From: Chelydra serpentina
Taxonomy: Eukaryota > Chordata > Testudines > Chelydridae
NCBI GenBank assembly: GCA_037349315.1
Contig: JBAIAC010000004.1
Span: forward strand, 25,299,001-25,363,000
DNA length: 64,000 nucleotides
Reading direction: 5' to 3'
The notes beneath the pieces were generated by a model. That model had not been told where the DNA came from. It saw only the letters and a program-made list of their open reading frames with translations, and did not search any database. Position numbers and translations under genes: made by a program. How positions within the stretch are numbered: position 1 is the first letter of the stretch; each line of letters starts with the position of its first letter. Positions 21,656 through 33,832 of this stretch are shown here, in pieces.

Positions 21656-23680
21656 AGGTTGACTTGGCACTTAAGGCAGCCCCTGAGACCCTCGCTGCAC
21701 TGAGCAGCTGCCAGTTCACCAGGGCTATGAGGAGTTGGTGGGAAACAGTTGGCTAGGAAGTGCCTACAGACACTTCCCTGTAGCCACAGACCTCATTAGA
21801 TGTGTGGGTGAATTTAGTGCTTGTGAAATGACTGAAGACCTGTTCTGTGTATACGGAGAGATGAAGCATAGGCAACCGCAGCGTAAGCTTCCTCCATAAT
21901 GTGCTCCTACCTTGACCTGGGAAAATGTCTCTTTCCATATCCCATTCCCTGCATAGCCTCTGCTGTGTGACTGTCAACATGGCTGCCACTCAATGCCAGT
22001 TCTTGAAGTGTTTTTGGGGTTTTTTTGTGATGCGGAAACTTGTCTGCCTGGACGTAGACTGAGAGACCATCAAACTCATTTCACAAAGGCCACCAAACAG
22101 CGATCAGGTTTGCAGGATAGTTCTTGGAAATTAAAATTGCAACAAATAAATACCAAAGGTGGGGAGCAAGACGTGTGTGATTTATGCTTTGTGATCCTAT
22201 GCATGCAAAGCTTGCATAGCTGAGACATAACTATTTAAATGCTGGGCTTTATTATTCTCCTGAGACCAACACCACACATTTCCAATCAATGGTTTCTATT
22301 TTTCCTCTTCTTTTCTGCTGACAAGGTCCCAGTTATTAGCTATGAAAGATAAGCTATGAGCAATAGAGCAATTATGCAAAACAAAATGATTCCAGTATCT
22401 GACTGGACGTATTCGGACCACTATTCATTGGACTTGACTGTAGTCAAGGGGACAGAACATGCTTTTCTGTTAGTAATTTGTTGTGAAAAGATGGATGGAT
22501 GCATCCATCCAGCTGGGAAGCTAATAAACGCCCCCTTTAATCTTCCCAGCAAGAACATGGTTATGTCTCTGAAGATAACCTATTATAATCTGTGCAATGG
22601 CATGTCACTACAGGCAAAAATCCCATTGAAGCCAACGAGTCGCATTAGAAATATGGGTCAGGACTGGTGGGCTGTTTGAATTCCCCTTTATTAAACATGC
22701 ATTAGCATATATATTTAGAGACCATCAAAAAGTTAAGTACAGGAGTGGAGTCACAGCAATGCACTGTACTTACAGCATTTACAATATTTAAGAAGCCTAA
22801 AGGAATCAGGGAATTGTCATAGCAAATGTACAGGGTCTTTGCTAATATAAATTAATTACAACCGATAACTCCAAGGAAGTGTCAGAACAGGCAGAAATAT
22901 CTAATGTGGTCATGTAAAACAACAGGAGAGCTGCATGCAAAAATCTAGCTGTACTTTTCAATGACAGCACAAACTAACCAGTCTGGACAGGCCAACAGAG
23001 CTCAATTTGTCTGTTTTCTTTTCCCCCTAGATCGTGCAGGCTGCAAATTTCACACATGTCAGATACCTCTCAATCATGTACGGTATGCATTGTCCAATCT
23101 GAGATAACAAGCCTTAGGAGATCCTCCTTGTTGTAATGGCACTAGCTTGTGTGTGTGTGTGTGTGCGCATGTGCCACTGTTCTCAGTTGGATGGTATGCC
23201 CGTGTATTCTGTCGGCATCAGCTTTAATTTCTGCTGTACATATAGGATTTTCTGGTAGCACATCTATGCTACTCACAGCTCTAACTCATCCTTTGTTAAA
23301 TAAGGTAGGCTGCTTCTTTATTCTTCCCACTGCATTCAAAGGCTTCTGCCCACATGCTGTAAATCCATTTGCCAGCTGCCCTGACAAAGAGCTCCAGAAG
23401 AAAAACACATTTATCCCAAGCCCTTGTTCTAGAAGATTCCCCTCACAACTATCTCAGTGCTGCTATGATCATAAACATGGTTACTTCTATTATGGGTATG
23501 CACCGGGCACTAGCTGCCATCAATCTGTCACCTATTTAACTTTATCTAAGTTACTCCATTACCTTAAAATGCACTCAGTCTTGGGCAGATATTACAAACT
23601 TCCCTGGCAGACTGGAATTGCAGGTAATGTATTTGTGTCAATCTAAAAAGTACTTGTATGGCCCCCATCACTGAGCATTT
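21656..23680. other. No gene recognised
   Basis: Unique-looking sequence. A + frame of 165 codons at 23149-23646 starts inside the TG microsatellite (hence MCVCVCACA) and shows no domain; I treat it as chance. Confidence 0.5.
23148..23165. repeat. (TG)n microsatellite
   Basis: Nine TG dinucleotides in tandem followed by an imperfect GCGC continuation. Confidence 0.9.
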
Positions 23681-23689
23681 CTCCATCTT

Positions 23690-23830
23690 GAAGGTAGGGC
23701 AGCTCTGCTTTACCATCCCCATTTTACAGATGGGAAACTGAGGCACAGAGAGCCCACGAGACCTGCCCAAGACCACACAAAGTCTGTACTGGAGCAGGAA
23801 AATTAACCCAGCCACCCAAGTCCCAGGCTA
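23690..23830 (-). mobile_element. MIR/CORE-SINE-like fragment, reverse
   Basis: CCCATTTTACAGATGGGAAA, CTGAGGCACAGAGAG and CCAAGACCACACAAAGTC follow the reverse strand of the MIR-type core (TGCCTCAGTTTCCCCATCTG when read on the other strand). Confidence 0.75.
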
Positions 23831-24014
23831 ACAACAGCTAGACCATCCCTCCTCCATCAGAGGGGCAGATTCTGTGCTGCACCTCCTGAGAGGCAATGCA
23901 CAGAAGGCACAGCCAGGGGTATAGGAGTAAAGGTGGCTTTAAACCACCTTTGTGCCCTAGGATTCTGGGCTGCTGCATGGAACGAGATAAATGCCAATAC
24001 ATGTTGCAGTGTTA

Positions 24015-24140
24015 ATGCAGCCGGGTTGGTACCAAGATATTAGAGAGACAAGGTCGGGAAGGTAATAGGTTTTATTGAACCAACTTCTGCTGGTGAGAGA
24101 GACAAGCTTTCGAGCTTACACAGAGCTCTTCTACCAATCC
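24015..24140 (-). mobile_element. Probable Penelope-like element 3' end, reverse
   Basis: GATATTAGAGAGACAAGG, TTTTATTGAACCAACTTCTG and GACAAGCTTTCGAGCTTACA form the reverse strand of a repeat common in turtles and birds. On the - strand it reads GAGCTCTGTGTAAGCTCGAAA, a short stem-loop followed by GAAA, resembling half of a hammerhead core. The Penelope assignment is from memory and weaker than for 33290 or 36100. Confidence 0.55.
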
Positions 24141-26540
24141 TGTAAGTCACTGAGTATCCTCTTCTCCCATTAAAATCAAAGTAAGTTAAGAGATTGCAAA
24201 ATAAGTATTACTATCAATATATGACATTTGATGTCTATTTCCAGCTCTATGCACTACACAGGAATTCAGTTTTGGTTTCTAACAATCTGAAAAATTTTAT
24301 ACTTGAGGCTGCAGCCTTGATGATTGATGGTACCTCGGCCCTTCCTACAGTACCTGGATGTCTTGTTCTCTTATATAAATAAGACATGAAGCATAGTTTT
24401 CTCTTGCAGTTCTGATAGTCTTGTGGAGATAGGGCCACCACGTTGTTTATTAAATGCACAAGCAGTCCTGCTAGAGGATAATTTTTCTTTTATTAATATC
24501 TCAGTATCTTTCAGAGGATCAGAAGGACAGTTTAATTAGAGCAATGCAAGAGCTGTTAAGCAAAGCTAAAGAAATGCTGACTTTGTTTGCAAATCTGAGG
24601 TTTAGTGGCATTTTCTGTCAACAAACTTTAAATAGTACAAAGCTCACGCTAAAGAAAAAAAAATACACTTAAGGCACTCACATAAGCAAACCCGGAGGTC
24701 TTAATTTTTCATAAACCAGCACTAATATGAGATGAGTCTGAGCTGGAAGAGGATAAAACTGTTTTCAATGACAACAGAAGCCTGAGGAATCACTTACAGA
24801 ATTGGAAAGTTGGTCGTTTCTCTGAAACCATACTGCGCTGTTCAGTGTCTGAGCAAACTGACTAGTCTGGAAAAGACATAAAGGAAAGAATGTATACTTG
24901 GGAGGTAGTACATCATGGGAGATGTAGTCTGGCCGGGGAGCCTGGCCCATAGAGGAGAATGCAAACATGAAGACACCAATCTATATCTCCATAAGACACC
25001 CCAGAAGCATTTCCAAAATAATTTTTTAAAAATCCCAGGAAAGCATAGACTTTTTGTGAAAAATTTTGCTAAGTCAAAACTCAGTCTTCTGTCAGCAATG
25101 GAAAACATTTTGACCAGCCCTATGTCTGTGGAAATCAGTAAACCTTTGTCTTCAGTGTACAGTATTTTTTAAGTTACTGACACATGTGCTTAGCCTTAAG
25201 CACAAGAGCAGTTGGTGGCATTATGGGACTACTCACAAAGTTAACAACGTAGTTGTGCTCTGTTACATCAGGCCCTAAAGACCTGTTTAACCAAAGGAGT
25301 ATGTGTTGCTTTTTATCAAGGAGATTTGTGTTTCATTTCATTTATATCAAATTCAAACAGAACTAGGTGCGTCCAGGATATTAATGAGTGAACTGAAAGA
25401 AGAAAGGGAATTTTCTTTAGTACTGTTTAATGGTTCCAATGGGTCCCTTCTGACCTTAGATGTGTGCACCTATCAACACGAAATGAAGCCACATGTGTGT
25501 ACCTTCGAGCAAAATTTGGCCTTTGTCTCTGAAGCTACTCTGGAAAGTAAAAGATGTGATGGCTAGAGAAATGTACTAGGATACTCTAACTATTTTTATG
25601 GTAATGATTAGACTATAAAGGTAAGTATAGTAACCTCCAGATAACTCTGAGGACTCCAACAAGAGAAACAGACTATGGAGAGTGAGCAAATGGAAGAATG
25701 GCTGTTAAATATGTTTATGAACTGCTCACTCTAAGCTGATTCTAAGCATTAACAAAGAAAGAGAATTGCCAAGGTGAAATATCATTCCCTTGAAGGGAAG
25801 TCATTTATCATTGTAGTTAAGAACTTGGATTGTCAGCCTTGATAAATGAAATGGTCCATTGATATAACTCCAATCACTGATGCATGACTTCAATATATAA
25901 TGCTTAATTAGGTGTAGTAGATTAACTTATTTCTATGTAAAGTGTTTGTGTTTTATGGAATGAGTGGTTTAATTAAAAAGGCTCATGCAGAATCTTGTCT
26001 CACATCATATCCCTGCCTTTCCACCGCAAGCAAAATTTCCAAACTGAAATAATCAGACATAGAAAACCTCAGCAAAATTAATTTTATCCACTGGAAAATG
26101 ATGTTAAATGTGTTGTCTCCTTTGATATACACATTGTATCTGAATTTTTGAATCTTTTGAAAAAGACTTTAGGATATGAACATTTTCTCTATCTGAAATT
26201 AGTCCAGCCTTTGAAGCTAGGATCCAAATATAACTCTATTAATTAAACAATAACTTCCTTAGGATCTAGTTAAGGTTGAACGTATGTACCAGTGGCGTCT
26301 ACCTACCATCTAGAAAATACGTTAAAACTTACCTAGTATAAAAGTTCTTCCTTACTTGCCTTGGCTGATAGTAAGAGACACGGCAATGTATAGCATGAAG
26401 AAAATGGTAACATCCTTTAACTGTTCTTGTTCAGTCTTTTCAATTTTGAATGGCTTAGTTTGAGGTTGGGGGGATTAGTGGGAAAAGTATCCACTGTGTC
26501 TTTTTTGCTATATTTATTGTGAAAGTGTTGTAACATAAAA
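24141..26540. other. No gene recognised
   Basis: AT-rich sequence. The piece AATGGAAAACATTTTGACCAG at about 25097 resembles the end of an old A/T-rich MITE. Short frames only. Confidence 0.5.
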
Positions 26541-26544
26541 ACAA

Positions 26545-26790
26545 CTAGGAACATAGGAATTGCCATACTGCCTCAGACCCACAGTCCTTCTGGTCCAGTA
26601 TCCTGTCTCCAAAACTGGCCAGCACCAGGGGGCTCATCCTATGCTCATTGCGGTCAATGGCAAAGCATCAGGCCCTAGATGCCCAAAAGAAGGAATAAGA
26701 AACCCAAAGTAGGCAGTTGTGGGATAATCTGTCCCCCATATTAGGTGGTTGTGGAATAAGGAGATCTAATCCTAATCCCTAACAATTAGA
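26545..26790 (-). mobile_element. CR1-type LINE 3' fragment, reverse
   Basis: AACATAGGAATTGCCATACT, then CCAGTATCCTGTCTCC and GGCCAGCACCAGG, are the reverse complement of the CR1 end at 33090-33128 (GGCCATTCTTATGTTCT). The remainder is degraded. Confidence 0.75.
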
Positions 26791-27411
26791 GAATGATTTG
26801 AGACTGGAAGTATGAGGTTTTATATCCCTTCAAATTTTTGACCATTAGTAGTTAAACAATATTACGTATATTTATAATTAAGGAATTGAAAAGACAGACT
26901 GAGAAGCTATATTTTCTGACTGAAACAGTAAACATATGTAGTACGTTATATTGATTAATATTAAAGTTTCTCAAGATGTGTTATACCCATATTTGTTCTG
27001 TCATAATAAAATTAATGAATTTCTGAGGAAGGCAAAAGACACATATAAAGAAAAACAACATACTTATTTTCCATTTGTATTTGTGGTCTCTCATATCTAC
27101 AAGGCTACAAAGTAGCAGACAAATTTTCTATTCTAAGAGTCCAAAGTCATTAATTTCCATGTGTATATTTAATTATGTTTTATTTTTAAAAATGAACCTA
27201 TGTCTACTTTTTGGAACAGGAACATTGCCATCAGAAAACGTTCACTGTAGCTGCTGGAAATTCAAGAACACAGAACTTTCACTAAAACATGAAAAATAAT
27301 CTATCTAGATGCAAACAAATATTCACAATACTTAAGTGCTATTTACATAACACTGTCAGCAGGAAGAAGGTGAGAGGGCCACCTATATATATGTACCTAC
27401 TCAGTCATTAG
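26791..27411. other. No gene recognised
   Basis: AT-rich unique-looking sequence with only short open frames, such as 27075-27299. Confidence 0.5.
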
Positions 27412-27413
27412 TA

Positions 27414-27533
27414 GGGTGACCAGATGTCCCAATTTTATAGGCACAGTCCCAATATTTGGTGTTTTGTCTTATACAGGCGCCTATTACCTCCCACCCCCTG
27501 TCCTAATTTTTCACATTTGCTGTCTGGTCACCC
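27414..27533. mobile_element. MITE with TA target duplication (Tc1/mariner type)
   Basis: Termini GGGTGACCAGATGTCCC and CTGTCTGGTCACCC are inverted repeats bounded by TA on each side (27412-27413 and 27534-27535). Only 120 bp, with no coding capacity. It immediately precedes an LTR. Confidence 0.75.
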
Positions 27534-27547
27534 TAGTTGTTAGGCCC

Positions 27548-28173
27548 TGTGATCAGGTGTCCACCCCACACACAGGAGTGGAAGGGGTTAATGGAGGCCG
27601 GATGGGACACTGAACCTGGTAGACTGAACGCTGAAGGGAACCCCTAATTAAAGGAACAGCCTCACCTGTGCAGGAACAGGCAAGGCCTGTATAAAGCCGG
27701 TAGCTGGCTGCAGACAGATGCTGCAGTCACTCCCTGAGTGGAGGGAGTTGGTAGGCTAGCAAACCCAGAAAGGAGGGAAGCCAGTTAGGTAGGAAAAAGC
27801 CCAGGGAAACAGCAGCAAGGGGTAGGACAGTACAGAGACCTTGGCTGCTTGTTACAGGGTCCCGGGACTGGAATCCATTGTAGAGGGTGGACCTGGGTTC
27901 CCCTACCAGCCACTGGAGAAGTGGCTAGGGCATTGGAGATGCCAGTCAATCAGCAGATCTGGAAAGACTGAATTCCTCAGAAGGGGAGGACCTTAGTGAC
28001 CTGGCTTAAGGGCCACGCTATGAAGAGGAGACAGCAGTTCTTGGAGTAAGAGGGGCTGCACATTGATATAGGATGGAGCAAGACACCACAAGAGGGGGAG
28101 CCCAACCCTGGCAGAACTAATTCACAGGATGGCCAGCAGAAGGTGCCACTAATGGTGAGTGGACACTGTGACA
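27548..28173 (+). mobile_element. Solo LTR, family B
   Basis: The sequence starts TGTGATCAGGTGTCC and ends GGACACTGTGACA, with candidate 5-bp flanks GGCCC and GTCCC (one mismatch). TATAAA lies at 27690-27695. Shared modules with 48331-49010 include AGCCCAGGGAAAC(A)GCAGCA, CTGGAATC, GGGTTCCCCTACCAGC and a terminal GGTGAGTGG/GGTAAGTAGG. The two are therefore one LTR family, probably Gypsy-like. No internal coding sequence follows. Confidence 0.7.
27690..27695 (+). promoter_or_regulatory. TATA box of LTR family B
   Basis: TATAAA, followed by GCCGGTAG; the related LTR has TATAAGG at 48484-48490. Both lie roughly 145-155 bp into the LTR. Confidence 0.5.
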
Positions 28174-29176
28174 GTCCCTGATCCAGTACAATATGCAAAG
28201 CACAGACATAACTTTAACCATATGAGTTTTCCCATGGATATCAGTGTTTTACTCAGGCTCCTATTGTGTTATTCACGTGTTTGGAGTCTCAGTAGTGTTC
28301 TCTGCAGAAGCAGAGATCCATCCCCATGAAGAAAATTGTAGGATTGGGGTCTAGGTTTTTGAGGGGATTTTTTCAAAATGAGACCTGCTAATTAACAAAA
28401 ATATAATTCAGTATAATCTTATTTTTGTAAATAATTATTTTTATTAAGTTTTACAGACCACCAAAGTCATAGAAAGGACTAATGAAGGTAGTTGTTAACA
28501 ATTCCGCCCCTGTATTATCTTTATTTCTACTAACTACATTCTATTATCCTTCTGGTGTCCTGGAAGTCTTACAATTTGCACTGCTAAAGGATCATCACTG
28601 CTTATTTTTCACCATGGAGCTTACTGGCCTGTGATCATACATTGTCCTTTAATGAACTCAGTTCATCTTGTTGTGAGTGTATGTGTGGAAACTCAGTGTG
28701 ATTAGAGTTTAGTTACTGCAAAAGGCATGTTTTGCAATTGATTATTGGAAGAACAAATGAGCAAAGCCTTCTCTATTGTCCACAATGAGAGAAGGGGAGT
28801 GTGAATTGGAGAATTCCAATATCACGCATATCACTAAAAAAAAAGTTCAACTTAATAAGGATTGAAAATTAATGCTACCTACATCAGGAAAGTGTTAAAA
28901 AAAATATCTACCATTCAGCATTAGAACTTCCTGCTTCTTACTAAGAATGAGCACATGCTATAAAACATACCTCACACACTACATACATTAAAAACTCACC
29001 CATTCTGGAGGACTGGTTTTATTAAATAAAGAAATAATAATCAAACCTTTTCCCCATCTTTAACTTTTTTACTTCAACGCTGCTGGTCCCACACCCATGA
29101 TTTTCTTAGCTTCTAATGAGCCACTGCCACTTCCCTAATATTCAGCTAACAAGAGGTAGGTTACAAGCTACCTATA
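28174..29176. other. No gene recognised
   Basis: AT-rich unique-looking sequence without notable frames. Confidence 0.5.
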
Positions 29177-29184
29177 CTAATAAG

Positions 29185-29568
29185 CAGAGCTGGGCAAATA
29201 ACCATTTTTTCAATTTGGAAACTAAACTAAAAAAATAAAATAAAAATGGTTTTGGATCAAACCAAACAAATAAAGTTCAAATTTCTTGGACAAACAAAAA
29301 TGTTGAAAAATTAGTTTGGGGTTGAATACAATATTTCAGCCTGAAATGAAATTTGTATGTTCTGGGTTTTTTTAAAAATCAGTTTTAAACTAGAATTGAG
29401 GGAAATTCCAAAACAAAATGTCTAATTTCAGAAACAACAAAACAATTTTAACATTTCTGAATTTTGTTAACTGAAACTATTTGCCAGTCGATCCAAATTC
29501 ATAAACAGTTTTGGTCACCCGAAATCTTCAGTTTTTTGGCAAAAAATCCATTTGCATTTCCAGCTCTA
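29185..29568. mobile_element. Old non-autonomous hAT-like element, A/T-rich
   Basis: Left end CAGAGCTGG and right end CCAGCTCTA are inverted repeats. Flanks CTAATAAG (29177-29184) and TTAGTAAG (29569-29576) agree at 6 of 8 positions, consistent with an aged 8-bp duplication. The interior is rich in AAATTTC/GAAATTT words. Same general type as 7790-8530. Confidence 0.7.
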
Positions 29569-29576
29569 TTAGTAAG

Positions 29577-30660
29577 TCAACGCTAAACATCTCCTGGCAG
29601 GATCACCACCACCTACTAGCAGGATGGATTCACGAGAGGATGCTGCTACACCTTTACACTATGGCTTCCAGTCAGTTTCCCACTGCCATGCAATCCTTTA
29701 CTGTCACTCCACCTGATCTGCACCCCCCACGCATCCAGCACACTTTATATAATACGTCTTGGGTATTTGTTTTTCTGATTTGGGTCAATTATAGAGATAG
29801 GACTGAGATATGAAGTTCAGATCTAGGTTTGAGTGTTCCTAAGTTTCAAGTATGGCCTAAAGGGATTTCAGATCTGCTTTCCATTTTGGGTCTTCTATCT
29901 ATTTTCAGCTGATAACCTCTATATCTTTTAGGATTGTTTCCATTGTTTTGAGATTGCTCATTAGCACATAAAGATGTTTCCTCTATGAACATAATTTAAA
30001 TAGGTATGTTTTATAAACAGTGCATTCGTACAGGTACATGGACCGTATGATTTAAATCCTAACGCAATAAATTAGGAACCATTATCTGGGCTGTTATTCA
30101 AAATGGATTTTTATGTATGATTGAGACCCATAACATACTGTGCAGAATAAGCCAAAGACAAATTCTTGGTTATATGTCAGAAAAATGCATTGGTTCAGAC
30201 CAAAGAGAATGTGCTGCACATCATGTTTTTTCTATAAACTGAACATTATTTAAACCACAGCTATTGCCCCAGTTCACATGTTAAGCTAACATCTAAACAC
30301 CATGGGATACCTTTTCAGTGCAGCTTGTGGTTTTGATGTTGACTAGAATTGTGCTGCTAAATCCCCATGCATAATGCCAAATCAGTTATTTAATACTAGT
30401 ATGTAAATTAGAAGCACAAATAAGAAGAGCCTCAGCTTTCCAAAAGCAAAGGGTTTTTGTTTTAATCCTTTTTTTCTAGCAGCCCTAGTGAGAAGTGGGA
30501 TTATTGCATAACTGCTTTTTTACCCTCTCCTCCTAATGATTAAAATATCACACAGTAGCTAAAGTAACCATTACGTTTAATTAAAACATGTATTGGAGTC
30601 TATCAGATTGAAAAAGTACATGAACCATTTATTATATCTTGATAGACCAAGGCTATTATT
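29577..30660. other. No gene recognised
   Basis: AT-rich unique-looking sequence without notable frames or repeats. Confidence 0.5.
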
Positions 30661-30666
30661 TTTAGG

Positions 30667-30845
30667 GAGGCAACATAGATCAGTAGACAGGGCACTAGAC
30701 TGGGTTTCAATTCCTTTCACCGACATACTGTGTGTCCTTTTGCAAGTCACTTCCACTTACCTATGCATCCATACCTAAAATGGGTTAATGATACTTATTC
30801 CTCTTTGGAAAGCACACTGAGATCTATGGATGAAAAAGGCTGATA
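30667..30845 (+). mobile_element. MIR/CORE-SINE-like fragment
   Basis: GACAGGGCACTAGACTGGG, then TGTGTCCTTTTGCAAGTCAC, TAAAATGGGTTAATGATAC and GAAAGCACACTGAGATCTA follow the MIR core order on the + strand. Confidence 0.7.
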
Positions 30846-31515
30846 TAGGCACTGGCGTACTGCAGTGGTGAATCAGGGATCAAATCAGTGGAAGCTGCAA
30901 GTTGATCAGACCTATGATTTAGGAGCCTAAAACAAGGAATTAGGAGTCTAGCTTTAGGCAGCTCTTTTTTAAAAAACCTTGGCCCGGTCCTGTAGCTGAC
31001 TGCACAGGAACTCAGCACAGTTACTCACTGAGCTCCGAATCCACCCCTTTATCTCTACGACATCTTCTGATATTTTCTCCAGTTGTATCTCTAAAACTGT
31101 GTTTTGTATAATTATTCTCACATGTGTCCTCATCATTACCTGCCTTGTTCTGCTTGGCAGGAGGTGGTGTCTTGCAGCTGTTCGTAGCAGATCCCCGTGG
31201 AGTCAAAAATAAAGGCAGCCTGGTTGCCATTCATGATTTTTTTTTATTTTATAACCAGCTTCAAAGATTTAGTAATATACAAGTCTCTGCCTTTCAGGCA
31301 AGTTTTTTAGCAGTTCCCTCCCTGATATTCAGTGACAGGCAATGTCTCTCTATTTTTTCATTCACGCCAGGTCACTAAGTGGCTCCATTTGACCTATTAT
31401 TTAACATGTATAAAGTTTTTAATTGTTTTTAAAATCAAATCTGTCACTTACCTGACTTGAATTTACTCGTCGTAAGAAACAGCAGCTCTTAAATAGCATC
31501 TAATGCAACATGTGG
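30846..31515. other. No gene recognised
   Basis: Unique-looking sequence; overlapping short frames at 31021-31230 (-) and 31124-31378 (+) carry no domain I know. Confidence 0.5.
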
Positions 31516-31519
31516 TATT

Positions 31520-31665
31520 GGACCTCAATCGCGCAAACACTTACTCGTGTGCTTAATTTTTAGTGTGTGAGTAGTCTAATTGACTACAGTTGACATTGTC
31601 ATGTGTTTAAAGTGAAACACAGGCTTTAAATATTTACAGACTCAATCAGGCCTTCATGTGCTTGA
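31520..31665. repeat. Degenerate palindromic MITE (GCAAACACTTA type)
   Basis: CAATCGCGCAAACACTTACTC with GTGCTTAATTTTTAG matches the left arm of the better-preserved hairpin at 43801-43902. The right arm (about 31601-31665) is strongly diverged. Confidence 0.5.
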
Positions 31666-31671
31666 GATTTT

Positions 31672-31905
31672 AAATTCATAGATTCCAAGGCTGCAAGGGA
31701 CCATTATGACTATGTATCCTGACCTCCTAAAAAACACAGCCCATAGAACTTTCCCAACACAATTCCTAGACTTTACTTTGTAGGAAAACATCTAATCTTG
31801 ATTCAAAAATTGCCCATGATAGGGAATCCACCATGACCCTTGGCAAATTGTTCCAATGGTTAACTAATCCTCACTGTTAAATGTACCAAACCACAACATT
31901 CCCGG
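31672..31905 (-). mobile_element. CR1-type LINE 3' fragment, reverse
   Basis: CATAGATTCCAAGGCTGCAA and GGGACCATTATGAC, then GCCCATAGAACTTTCCC and GGGAATCCACCATGACCC: the same 3' UTR as at 12258, extending farther in the 5' direction. Confidence 0.8.
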
Positions 31906-32855
31906 TTGTTTTTTGTTTTTTAATCACAACATGGCCCACTGGAAAGCCACTCCAAGCCTACAGTCCCCTTCTTGACGCTGTCTGTGACCTACCACCCACA
32001 AACACACACTCTTCTTCTTCAAGTTGTTTCTTAAAGGACTATAAGGCCACAAAGGAGGGCCAATGAATAGATCAAAGTCAAAATTATGAAGGATTGTTGA
32101 AAATTATGAAATTGAGATTTTAATTAAAATTGTCCATCAAAATACCAACATTTGACAAATAAATTTCTGGGGCAGGGGGATGTCAGCTAAAGGGTCGGGA
32201 ATATTTTTCCTGTATTTTAACAGCTCAAAATTATTTAAAAAGCAAAAATTATACCCCAATCGTGGGACTATGATAATAAGACATGGGGGTAGCACAATGG
32301 GACCCCGACCTTAGCCGTGCCCTCCAGGCATTACTATAATACAAGTAATTAATAACAGTCCTGATGATTAATAATAAACGCCATATTCAATCCCTTTGCT
32401 TTTTAAAGCACCCATAATCCCATCCCTCATCAGTATGGCACCTCTTTACAATGTAAGCTCTTTGAGTCATGGTCCTGATCTTTAGACTTCTTTCCAAAGC
32501 ATCTAGCAAATTTGGCAGGATAAGGAAAAAATTGCAACATCTATGTTTCCATTACTATATATAGTACAATACACTTGACTTAGCTGGGATACCCATTTAA
32601 TCAAGAGTACAAGAGTCCTCAAGCAGAAGCAATGCCCTAGGGAAGCAGGGAGCACACTTGTACTGATGCCTTTCTAAAAGGGCCACTATGCAATACCCCC
32701 CTGTGTGGGGCCTGCAACCAGAACTTCTGCCCAATTTGGAGGAGATTAGAACTTGTCAAGTTGTTTTCTTGTGCTCCCTGTCTGTACCCGCCAGTTGTCT
32801 CTTGACTGACACTTAAATTGTAAGCTCTTTAGGCCAGAGACCACCTCTTTGTTCT
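31906..32855. other. No gene recognised
   Basis: AT-rich unique-looking sequence; nothing nameable. Confidence 0.5.
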
Positions 32856-32859
32856 GTGT

Positions 32860-33128
32860 TTGTAGAACACACAGTCAACCTGTGGAACTCATTGCCAGGG
32901 GATGTTGTGAAGGCCAAAGCTATACTGGAGTTCAAAAAAGAACTAGATAAGTTCATGGAGGATGGGTCCATCAATGGCTATTAGCCAGGATGGGCAGGGA
33001 TGCAACCCCATGCTCTGGGTGTCCCTAGCCTCTGACTGCCAGATGCTGGGACTGGATGACAGGGGATGGATCACTTGATTATTGCCTCTTCTGTTCATTC
33101 CCCGGTTTGGCCATTCTTATGTTCTAAC
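32860..33128 (+). mobile_element. CR1-type LINE 3' end
   Basis: TGTGGAACTCATTGCCAGG, GATAAGTTCATGGAGGATGG, GTCCATCAATGGCTATTAGC and GATGGATCACTTGATTATTG, ending GGCCATTCTTATGTTCT, are consecutive CR1 3'-region words on the + strand. Confidence 0.9.
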
Positions 33129-33417
33129 ATGTAGCAGAATCGGGTCGGTGATCCAAGTCTGGGGCTTTTAAGCATTACCATAATACAAATACATAATCAT
33201 TGACTTTATATAATATATTTCAGTTTTAAAGATCACAAAGCATTTTACAACACAACTGAAATGTGGCCATCTCTGGAATGGTATCTACTAAGTTTCCCCC
33301 TACTGTTACTCACACCTTCTTGTCAACTGTTTGAAATGGGCCATCCTGATTATCACTACAATCGTTTTTTTTCCTCCTGCTGATAATAGCCCACCTTAAT
33401 TGATTGGTCTCTTAGGG

Positions 33418-33708
33418 CTGGTCTACACTAACCCCCCAATTCGAACTAAGATACGCAACTTCAGCTATGTGAATAACGTAGCTGAAGTCGAACTATCTTA
33501 GTTCGAATGAAAAGGTACTTACCCGGGGTCCACACGCAGCACGCGGGCTCCCCCATCGACTCCGCCTACTCCGTTCGTGGAGCAGGATTACAAGCATCGA
33601 CTGGGGAGCACTTCCTGGTTCGATTTATCGCGTCTAGACAAGACGCAATAAATCGAACCCAGAAGATCGATTGGACTCCTCCAACGGGACGCGTGAGTAT
33701 AGACGTAA
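33418..33708. mobile_element. Palindromic non-autonomous hAT-type element, copy 1
   Basis: Flanks TCTTAGGG (33410-33417) and CCTTAGAG (33709-33716) agree at 6 of 8 bases. Ends CTGGTCTACACT and GAGTATAGACGTAA are inverted repeats. It closely matches 60979-61259 and holds two strong hairpins: ACTTCAGCTA/TAGCTGAAGT and GGTTCGATTTATCGCGTCT/AGACGCAATAAATCGAACC. It splits the Penelope 3' region, so it is younger. Confidence 0.8.
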
Positions 33709-33804
33709 CCTTAGAGTTGGTATGGCAACCCCCATCTTTTCATGTTCTCTGTGTGTGTGTGTATATATATAATCTCTTCCTACTGTATGTTCCACTCTAT
33801 GCAT

Positions 33805-33832
33805 CTGATGAAGTGGGTTTTAGCCCACGAAA
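33805..33832 (+). ncRNA. Hammerhead-ribozyme-like core in Penelope 3' region, copy A
   Basis: CTGATGA (33805-33811) is followed by a GTGGG/CCCAC stem with a UUUUAG loop and then GAAA (33829-33832): the conserved core and stem II of a hammerhead ribozyme. The flanking GCAT/ATGC can pair. Hammerhead motifs are known from Penelope-like elements. Stems I and III and a cleavable UH site were not established, so activity is unknown. Confidence 0.55.

Noticed and set aside
21395..21703. Ser/His/Thr-rich ORFs
   Set aside because: Derived from cryptic CACACA repeats; three overlapping frames show the same bias.
23149..23646. 165-codon + strand ORF
   Set aside because: Begins in a TG microsatellite (MCVCVCACA) and has no recognisable domain; likely chance.
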